NCBI GenBank assembly: GCA_945871045.1 | Contig: CAMBUC010000042.1 | Coordinates: 1-11,510 of the forward strand | Direction of reading: 5' to 3' | DNA: 11,510 nucleotides | From: an uncultured bacterium | Lineage (GTDB): Bacteria; Bacillota; Clostridia; Lachnospirales; Lachnospiraceae | Shown: piece by piece, positions 1-6,018 of the stretch | How the letters are laid out: every line of letters starts with the position of its first letter | Position numbering within the stretch: position 1 is the stretch's first letter | Translations under genes and position numbers: made by a program | The notes under the pieces: generated by a model | Seen by the model: the letters and a program-made list of their open reading frames with translations, nothing else | Database searches by the model: none | Told to the model about the DNA's origin: nothing

Positions 1-1461
1 CTCCACATGGACGGTATGCCCAAACTGATCCACCGGCCTTACTTTCTTTAACTCATAACCGCCATCACAGAGTATCCGCAGATCCCGCGCCAGCGTAGCC
101 GAATCACAACTCACATAGACGATACGCTCCGGCTGCATTTTAAGCATTGTGTCGAGGCAGGCAGGGTCGCAGCCTTTGCGGGGAGGGTCCACCACGATCA
201 CATCCGGGTGAGACATGTCGCCATTCTTTCCTTTACACCCCACACCTGACACCAAAGCGTTGTCGGGCTCTCCTTCGTGCTTTATGCCTGACGCATTTCT
301 CGCATAAAACTCCGGCAGCACTTCCTCGGCTTTTCCCACAAAGAACTGTGCGTTTGTAATTCCATTGAGCGCTGCATTGCGCTTTGCATCTTCAATCGCC
401 TGAGGCACGATCTCAACACCATAAACCTGTCCTGCTTTTTGCGCCAAAAACAGAGATATGGTTCCGATCCCGCAATACAGATCCCATACACTTTCTGTCC
501 CAGTCAGCCCTGCATAATCCAGCGCCAGTGAATACAGTTTTTCCGTCTGGACAGGATTTACCTGATAGAAAGACTGCGGTGAGATCTGAAATGCCACAGC
601 CGTATCCGTCAATGCAAAGCGGTCATCGCTGCAGTCGCGCAGATGGATATAGTCTGTAATATACGGCTGCCCCCAAATACAGACCGTCTCCTGACCGAGA
701 ATCACATTTGTATTTTCAGTGTTAATATTAACGGAAATACTTTTCATTCCCGGAACGGTGGATAAACGTTCAATGAGCCGTTCCTGCGCCGGTAATTTTT
801 TTCCGTTAATGACTAACGCCACCATGATCTCTTTTGTCGTAAAACCATAACGGATCAACACATGTCGAAGCAAGCCCTTTCCGGTTGCCTCATCATATGC
901 ACGGACGCCTTGCTCCTTCATGTAAGCAAGCACCATCTCTAAAATGATCCGGTTTTCTTCCACACCAAGCAAACAATCTGTCACCGGAATGATACTGTGT
1001 GTATGGGCTGCATAAAAACCTGCCACCGGATTTCCTTCCCGGTCCGTGCCGATGGGAAACTGCGCTTTGTTTCGATAGCGATAGGGCTCGTCCATGCCAA
1101 CGATCGGTTCCATGACCGTATCAATAAAATCCGCTGCAAAACCACCCAGTCGGATGAGATTGCCGCGGACTTTCTCTTGCTTGAACTGTAACTGTGCTTC
1201 CGGTGCCATCGCCTGGATCTGACAGCCGCCACATCTTCTGTGCTGTGGACACCGGGGCTCACAGCGCAGTTTTGAGGGCTTCATCAGTTCTTCCACTCTT
1301 GCATACCCATATGTTTTTTTCAATTTTGTGATGCGCGCACGGATAGAATCGCCAATCACCGCGTCCTTTACAAAAAAGGTCAAACCATCGGCTTTTCCGA
1401 TTCCTTCTCCGCCCACACCCATATCTGTGATCTCTAATTCAATGATATCATTTTTCTGCAT
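1..1461 (-). CDS. rlmD: 23S rRNA (uracil-5-)-methyltransferase, RlmD/RumA family, C-terminus cut by window edge
   Basis: 487 codons are open from the ATG at 1461 to the left edge, with no stop. The enzyme methylates C5 of uridine in 23S rRNA using S-adenosylmethionine (U1939 in E. coli; some Bacillota homologues also modify U747). Residues 1-57 look like a TRAM RNA-binding domain. C71, C77, C80 and C163 match the four [4Fe-4S] ligands (C-x5-C-x2-C plus a distant Cys). The SAM-binding motif is DLYCGIG at 327-333, followed by VVDPPRKGCD at 423-432. The nucleophile is C452 in VSCDSATLARD, and E487 in DQFGHTVHVE lies 35 residues later, the same distance as nucleophile to general base in E. coli RumA. 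Only a short tail should be missing. The start is supported by GGAGAA at 1467-1472. Residues about 386-418 look like an insertion relative to typical family members. It is the last visible gene of the mutS2 set. Family certain; target specificity not determined. Confidence 0.95.
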   Translation of the reverse strand, partial: MQKNDIIELEITDMGVGGEGIGKADGLTFFVKDAVIGDSIRARITKLKKTYGYARVEELMKPSKLRCEPRCPQHRRCGGCQIQAMAPEAQLQFKQEKVRGNLIRLGGFAADFIDTVMEPIVGMDEPYRYRNKAQFPIGTDREGNPVAGFYAAHTHSIIPVTDCLLGVEENRIILEMVLAYMKEQGVRAYDEATGKGLLRHVLIRYGFTTKEIMVALVINGKKLPAQERLIERLSTVPGMKSISVNINTENTNVILGQETVCIWGQPYITDYIHLRDCSDDRFALTDTAVAFQISPQSFYQVNPVQTEKLYSLALDYAGLTGTESVWDLYCGIGTISLFLAQKAGQVYGVEIVPQAIEDAKRNAALNGITNAQFFVGKAEEVLPEFYARNASGIKHEGEPDNALVSGVGCKGKNGDMSHPDVIVVDPPRKGCDPACLDTMLKMQPERIVYVSCDSATLARDLRILCDGGYELKKVRPVDQFGHTVHVE

Positions 1462-1531
1462 CTATGTTCTCCATAAACCATATTCTTGCACCGGAATATT
1501 CCTGTCCGGATCAGAGGTGATCCTGCCGGTC

Positions 1532-2479
1532 TTACACGCTGGATCTGCGGATGTTGGACTCAAACAGGCGGTTATAGCCCTGCCACTCTGTATTTCCCAC
1601 CGGCACATTTGCCAAAAGTTCTTTCATTGTTTCCATCTTCGCATCCAGATTGTCTGCAAAATTGAGGGCTACCGCCTCCGGAATTGCAGGTTTTTTCGGT
1701 GAGCCATATTCCAGTTCTCCATGATGTGACAAAATGCAATGTTTCAACTCATTCGCCAGTTTTGCGGGGAAACCTTCGATCCCGCGGATCCGCATGCCCA
1801 CGATCTCCATACCCATGGCAATATGGCCAAGCAACTGCCCCTCATCCGTATAATCATTTGCCGGAAATGCTGATAATTCTTCTAATTTTCCAATATCATG
1901 AAACAGGGCTGCCGTGATCAAAAGATCTCTGTTTAACATGGGATAGCGCTCCGCAAAAAATGCACATAATTTTGTCACGCTGAGGGTATGCTCCAACAGT
2001 CCGCCCACAAACCCATGATGCACGCTTTTTGCCGCGGAATGAAACTGAAAGCGCTTTGCAAAGTCCGCATCCTCCAAAAATAATCCTCCTGCCAGTTTTT
2101 TCAGATAAGGATTGCTGAGTCCTTTGACATAACCTTGCAGTTCCCGATACATTTCTTCTACATTGTAATCACTTACAGGCAGATAATCCTTCGGATCATA
2201 CTCACCCTCAGATACTTTGCGAAGTCGTTTAATGTTTAACTGAAGTGTTCCCTGAAAACTGGTCACATCTCCCATAACATATATATAGTCCAGCGCCTCA
2301 CACTCTTCGATTCCCTGTGAAGACGGATCCCACACCTTCGCATCCAATGTTCCTGTCTTGTCCTGTAGCAGCAGTGATTCGTAGGGTTTCCCTGCCTTTG
2401 TCAGCGCTGTTTGTTTCTGTTTGCAAAGATAGATTTCGTTAATTCGCTCTCCTTCGCGTAATTCTCCAATAAAATGCAT
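1532..2479 (-). CDS. YhaM-like 3'-5' exoribonuclease (OB-fold plus HD domain)
   Basis: This is a 315-residue protein, essentially the length of Bacillus subtilis YhaM (314). YhaM-family proteins are metal-dependent 3'-5' exonucleases that trim RNA 3' ends in the cytoplasm. Residues 1-90 look like an OB-fold nucleic-acid-binding domain (LLLQDKTGTLDAKVWD at 36-51 is typical). Residues about 150-290 form an HD domain with the expected metal ligands: H164 in LLEHTLS, H194-D195 in FHDIGKL, H219, H252/H253 in LSHHGELEYGSPKKP, and D276 in NFADNLDAKM. The ATG at 2479 is preceded by an AGAGGA-like site at 2487-2492. The gene sits 26 bases after the HtrA-like gene and 70 bases before rlmD, with no terminator on either side, so co-transcription is likely. 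Family assignment is strong; that it degrades RNA rather than DNA in this organism is inferred from homology. Confidence 0.88.
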   Translation of the reverse strand: MHFIGELREGERINEIYLCKQKQTALTKAGKPYESLLLQDKTGTLDAKVWDPSSQGIEECEALDYIYVMGDVTSFQGTLQLNIKRLRKVSEGEYDPKDYLPVSDYNVEEMYRELQGYVKGLSNPYLKKLAGGLFLEDADFAKRFQFHSAAKSVHHGFVGGLLEHTLSVTKLCAFFAERYPMLNRDLLITAALFHDIGKLEELSAFPANDYTDEGQLLGHIAMGMEIVGMRIRGIEGFPAKLANELKHCILSHHGELEYGSPKKPAIPEAVALNFADNLDAKMETMKELLANVPVGNTEWQGYNRLFESNIRRSSV

Positions 2480-2505
2480 TTGTTTTTCCTCTAATTTCTA
2501 TATTT

Positions 2506-3783
2506 CTATTCTAAAACGCCTATGTTTGCGTCAATCTCTAAGGGAACATATGAACCTGCACTCAACCGCTCGTAAGTGATATGAATGGTATTGTCCACCG
2601 TTAGTCCCCGCAGCAGTTTCTCATAATCCTCTGCTGTTACAACCGGCTCTCCATCCATTTCTGTGATCACATCTCCACTCTGGAATCCGGCTTCCATAGC
2701 CGGAGAATCCAGTGCCACCTCGCGCACATAAACGCCTTTGGGCATCTGATAATCTTCTGCGATCTCATCCGTGACCGTACTGATCCGAAGTCCCAGATAA
2801 GGCACCGGCTTGTCATTTGACAACAACTCGATCACGCCCTTTAGTTCGGAAATGGATACAGCTGTTAGCGTTGTCTGCTCTTTTTGCAAATTGTAATCCT
2901 GAAGCACAAAACCAATGACCTCGCCGTTTGTGTTGATCAGTGCACCACTTGCATCCGCACTTCCGACCATATCCGTTGTAAAGATCGTATAATTGCAGTC
3001 TTTCGTCGAGATCGTATTTCTGTTTGAAGTGATATTTCCTGTCAAGATGGAATGCAGGGTTCCGATGGGACTGCCCACCGCAAGCACCGTCTGACCTTGT
3101 GAAACTCCCACGGAACTTCCAAGGGTTGCAATGGAAATCTTACTTTTTGTTTCCTTTGAGATTTTTTCAGCCTTCACGCGAAGCACCGCAATCCCGGTAT
3201 TTCCATCATATCTTTGCAGTTCTGCCTTTACCGTCGTTCCATCTGCAAATGTTACACGAATCGAGGACGCTCCTGCGATCGTCTTTTTTTCTGTTAAGAT
3301 AAGCAGGTTCTCCCCGGTATCCGCAATGATGATGCCGGAGCCGACACCTTTTGTCTCGTAGGGCGTATTAAAAATATCCGTATCATTTTTTACATTTGTC
3401 ACGGACACAATAAATTTGTCCGCCTCACGGCCCACCTCATATAATTTGTATTGAAGCGTCTGATATTGCGCCAAATCTAATATGACAGGCTTTTCTACAA
3501 TAACGGTCTCCGGCTTCTCGGTTTCTTCCTGCTGCTCTTTTTCAGGCTTTATCGAATCCTGCACCGATTCCTCCGGTTCGGGTTCTTCAAAAGAAATCTG
3601 TGGCGGCTCCTCCGGTGAGAAATACTTTTCCAAACGCGGCTCCAACACCACAAATGTCAAACACGCTATCGCTCCAAATAAAATCGCCAGTAAAACAGTG
3701 CTGATTATCTGACGGATCAAACGTTTTCGATTGATCGGTTTCTCTCTTCTTGTTTCTTTAATAAACTGAAAATTATCTGCCAT
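2506..3783 (-). CDS. Membrane-anchored HtrA/DegP-like PDZ protein, apparently lacking the catalytic triad
   Basis: A 425-residue protein with a cytoplasmic basic N-terminus (1-24), one membrane segment (about 25-47), and an acidic Pro/Glu-rich linker (52-100). An S1C trypsin-like domain follows (about 115-320), then a C-terminal PDZ domain (about 327-420, with YLGLRIS and SGDVITEMDGEPV). The layout is that of Bacillota HtrA, which acts outside the membrane. The catalytic residues do not match. Where active members have TNNHVV, this one has TEKKTI (His position is K167). Where they have D-(L/I)-AVL it has GIAVL (Asp position is G197). Where they have GNSGGPL it has ADASGAL (Ser position is A278, with S279 beside it). 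I therefore infer a pseudoprotease. The ATG at 3783 has GGAGGG at 3791-3796, seven bases away, which decides the start over an in-frame ATG at 3921 lying inside the kinase gene. It follows the kinase gene by 52 bases, suggesting a shared envelope-sensing role. Confidence 0.9.
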   Translation of the reverse strand: MADNFQFIKETRREKPINRKRLIRQIISTVLLAILFGAIACLTFVVLEPRLEKYFSPEEPPQISFEEPEPEESVQDSIKPEKEQQEETEKPETVIVEKPVILDLAQYQTLQYKLYEVGREADKFIVSVTNVKNDTDIFNTPYETKGVGSGIIIADTGENLLILTEKKTIAGASSIRVTFADGTTVKAELQRYDGNTGIAVLRVKAEKISKETKSKISIATLGSSVGVSQGQTVLAVGSPIGTLHSILTGNITSNRNTISTKDCNYTIFTTDMVGSADASGALINTNGEVIGFVLQDYNLQKEQTTLTAVSISELKGVIELLSNDKPVPYLGLRISTVTDEIAEDYQMPKGVYVREVALDSPAMEAGFQSGDVITEMDGEPVVTAEDYEKLLRGLTVDNTIHITYERLSAGSYVPLEIDANIGVLE

Positions 3784-3790
3784 ATAAAAA

Positions 3791-3824
3791 CCCTCCGGTA
3801 ACTGTTCTGATCTATGACAGTTAC
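3791..3824 (-). promoter_or_regulatory. Ribosome binding site and adjacent inverted repeat upstream of the HtrA-like gene
   Basis: The 52-base spacer between kinase and HtrA-like gene holds a strong GGAGGG site (plus-strand ccctcc at 3791-3796). One base further upstream begins a perfect 8-bp inverted repeat, gtaactgt at 3798-3805 and acagttac at 3817-3824, separated by 11 bases. In RNA it would form a hairpin abutting the ribosome binding site; in DNA it could be a dimeric operator. No T-run follows, so it is not an intrinsic terminator. The repeat is seen directly; either role is inference. Confidence 0.5.
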
Positions 3825-3835
3825 GTCTCTGTTTT

Positions 3836-5248
3836 TTACTCGGTATCATCCACAAACGGCAACGTAAAGATAAACTCTGTACCCACGCCTTCCGTACTGA
3901 TGACATTGATATTTTCACCATGCGCCTGCACGATCTCTTTCACGATCGCAAGACCGATCCCGGTTCCCTTTTTGTCTTTTCCCCGGGAAAGGTCTGTCTT
4001 GTAAAACCGCTCCCAGATCTTTCCTATGGATTCTTTCGGAATGCCGATTCCACTGTCCTTCACAGACACAAATACTTTCTCATTTTTTATAGTTGTTTCG
4101 ATATATATCGAAGAACCCTGATGGCTAAACTTGATCGCATTATCCGTCAGGTTGTAGATGATCTGTTGAATCTTGGATTTATCTGCATGCACAAGCAGCT
4201 CATCGCCTGTTAAGATCAGTTCTAATACGATGTTCTTCGCACTACAAGCGCCTTCAAAGGTAGCCGCTGTCTGTCCGATGACCTCATTGATATCAAAATC
4301 GGTCTTATCTAAGATCGTCTTGCCATGCCCACCATACTTGTTCAATTCGATCAGACCACTGGTCAATTTGGTCAGACGTTCTGTTTCCGTCAGGATGATA
4401 TTCAAATATTTATCCTGCATTTCCACCGGGATCGTACCATCCAATATCGCCTCAATATAGCCTTTCATGGAAGTCAACGGAGAACGGAAGTCGTGAGAGA
4501 TATTTGAAACAAATTTTCTCTGATCTTCCTCCAGCGTGTTTAATTCGTTGGCCATATAATTGAAAGATGCCGATAAAAATCCAAGTTCATCTTCTGATCG
4601 ATCATCCATGACATCTGTATAATTGCCTTCCATATACCTGCGGGCGATCCGATTCATGCGCCAGATACGAAAATACGTATGCCATAAATACATGATCAAA
4701 AAAGCCAGACTAAATATTAGTAATGACAAAAGCGCCATATATGACATATTCAGGAAATGATCTGCATCCTTATAAATGCGATCCATACTTTTATGAATGA
4801 TCACATAGCCACGCACCTGATAATCAACTGTGATCGGCGCAAATACTGTCAGCATCTGTTCATCAAAACAGCCATAAAAAGTTCCGCTGCAATAATATTT
4901 TGTTCCAAAGTCCGAAATACGAAAATCGGATATCTCATAAGGTTCGCCGTTCTCCTCTCTTCCCATGAGCACGATTCCCTTACGGTCAACGATCCATATT
5001 TCTCCTTCTGTATAGGAAGACAGCACGCTCATCTGCACTTCCAGTTCCTTTTGCGTCAGCCGATTTCGGTAATAATCTGCTGCATAGTTGGATGTGATCG
5101 CCAGTGCTTCTTTATAGAGTTTTGTTGCTTCCGTGCTTTGCGCTTTCTTCTGAAATGTCCACTCCACCAGAGAGGCAACAAGCAAAAAACCCAACACACC
5201 GTACAATATTACACCGCCGATCAACTTGTATCCAAGCGTTCGTTTCAT
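3836..5248 (-). CDS. Membrane sensor histidine kinase with HAMP domain
   Basis: A 470-residue two-component kinase. Membrane segments lie at about 9-29 and 168-190 and enclose an extracytoplasmic sensor of about 135 residues. That sensor contains exactly two cysteines, C120 and C127. HAMP covers about 190-240 and runs directly into the dimerisation/phosphoacceptor helix, with no PAS domain between. The phosphorylated histidine is H252 in SHDFRSPLT. The ATP-binding domain shows the N box (NLTDNAIKFS, 366-375), G1 (DSGIGIP, 398-404), F box (WERFYK, 412-417) and G2 (GTGIGLA, 428-434). All elements for autophosphorylation are present. The ATG at 5248 starts two bases after the response-regulator stop, with AAGGG at 5256-5260 inside the preceding gene, so the pair is probably translationally coupled. 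The ligand is unknown. Absence of a PAS domain argues against a WalK orthologue, which normally carries one. Confidence 0.95.
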   Translation of the reverse strand: MKRTLGYKLIGGVILYGVLGFLLVASLVEWTFQKKAQSTEATKLYKEALAITSNYAADYYRNRLTQKELEVQMSVLSSYTEGEIWIVDRKGIVLMGREENGEPYEISDFRISDFGTKYYCSGTFYGCFDEQMLTVFAPITVDYQVRGYVIIHKSMDRIYKDADHFLNMSYMALLSLLIFSLAFLIMYLWHTYFRIWRMNRIARRYMEGNYTDVMDDRSEDELGFLSASFNYMANELNTLEEDQRKFVSNISHDFRSPLTSMKGYIEAILDGTIPVEMQDKYLNIILTETERLTKLTSGLIELNKYGGHGKTILDKTDFDINEVIGQTAATFEGACSAKNIVLELILTGDELLVHADKSKIQQIIYNLTDNAIKFSHQGSSIYIETTIKNEKVFVSVKDSGIGIPKESIGKIWERFYKTDLSRGKDKKGTGIGLAIVKEIVQAHGENINVISTEGVGTEFIFTLPFVDDTE

Positions 5249-5250
5249 TC

Positions 5251-5955
5251 TTATTCCCTTACCTCAAATTTGTATCCGATACCCCAGACAGTGGTGATTC
5301 CCCAGCCGGCGTGATCTTTGATCTTTTCGCGTAAGCGTTTGACATGAACATCCACCGTTCTTGTATCTCCTATATATTCATAACCCCAAATATGATCTAA
5401 AAGCTGTTCCCTCGTAAATACCTGATTGGGAGAAGATGCCAGAAAATACAATAGTTCCAGTTCCTTCGGCGGCATGTCAACCGTTTCGCCCATATAGACG
5501 ACCGAGTAATTAGACAGATTGACCTCAAGATCCTTATATGCCACCATCTTGATCGCGGATGCTGCAGGTGTTTCTGTCTTAACCGGCTGATAACGGCGAA
5601 GTACCGCTTTCACACGGGCAACCATTTCCTTGGAATCAAAGGGCTTCATGATATAATCATCTGCACCCAGTTCCAGACCAAGCACTTTATCAAACACTTC
5701 GCCCTTTGCAGAAAGCATGATGATGGGAATATTGTCCTTTGCACGGATCTCCCGACATACCTGATACCCGTCAATACCCGGAAGCATCAGATCCAACAGG
5801 ATCAGATTTGGGCGAAAGGTTTGGTATGCCTGAAGCGCTTCCTCTCCATCATTCACGATCTTTGTGTCAAAACACTCCTTGGTCAGATAAAGGGAGATCA
5901 GTTCCGCTATGTTGTTATCATCATCCACGATCAATATTTTCTGTTTTGCTACCAT
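5251..5955 (-). CDS. OmpR/PhoB-family response regulator
   Basis: A DNA-binding response regulator of 234 residues, or 235 if the ATG at 5958 is used. Two ATGs are adjacent. AGGAG at 5962-5966 lies three bases from the first and six from the second, so I chose the second at 5955. Numbered from the first Met, the receiver domain (about 6-122) has acidic residues D12/D13, phosphoacceptor D56 in LILLDLMLPG, S83 in MLSAKG and K105 in MKPF. A linker at 123-136 leads to a winged-helix domain (about 137-234) with PPKELELLYFLA, the VFTREQLLDHIWG segment and TVDVHVKRLREKI, the recognition-helix region. The partner kinase gene follows with a two-base gap. It comes 63 bases after mutS2 with no terminator between, so it probably shares the mutS2 transcript. 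Direct targets cannot be read from the window. A repeat upstream of the HtrA-like gene is one candidate site. Confidence 0.96.
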   Translation of the reverse strand: MVAKQKILIVDDDNNIAELISLYLTKECFDTKIVNDGEEALQAYQTFRPNLILLDLMLPGIDGYQVCREIRAKDNIPIIMLSAKGEVFDKVLGLELGADDYIMKPFDSKEMVARVKAVLRRYQPVKTETPAASAIKMVAYKDLEVNLSNYSVVYMGETVDMPPKELELLYFLASSPNQVFTREQLLDHIWGYEYIGDTRTVDVHVKRLREKIKDHAGWGITTVWGIGYKFEVRE

Positions 5956-6018
5956 CATTTTCTCCTAAAACTCAATACTCTGCTATATGCATTCTCTAGT
6001 GAGATCGCGCTTTATTCA

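Noticed and set aside
1462..1531. Palindrome GGAATATTCC (1493-1502) and a CCGGA/TCCGG pair in the YhaM-like/rlmD gap as a terminator or operator
   Set aside because: The stem is only five base pairs, no T-run follows, and short palindromes of this size are expected by chance.
147..1702. Several short frames on both strands across 147-1702
   Set aside because: A continuous minus-strand RlmD frame with all family motifs covers 1-1461, and the remainder overlaps the YhaM-like gene. The others are out-of-frame shadows. RlmD is not frameshifted: its 487 codons read through without a stop and are missing only the end beyond the window.
3784..3921. N-terminal extension of the HtrA-like protein to an ATG at 3921
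   Set aside because: It would overlap the kinase C-terminus out of frame. The ATG at 3783 has an ideal GGAGGG and gives a normal N-terminus before the membrane segment.
4757..5314. 185-codon plus-strand reading frame opposite the kinase gene
   Set aside because: It is antisense to a clearly conserved kinase and has no recognisable domain. Its cysteine- and histidine-rich composition is typical of a reversed reading frame.
5956..6018. Independent promoter for the response regulator in the mutS2-regulator gap
   Set aside because: TATAGC is the only -10-like word seen and has no acceptable -35 at 16-18 bases, so transcription from mutS2 is simpler.
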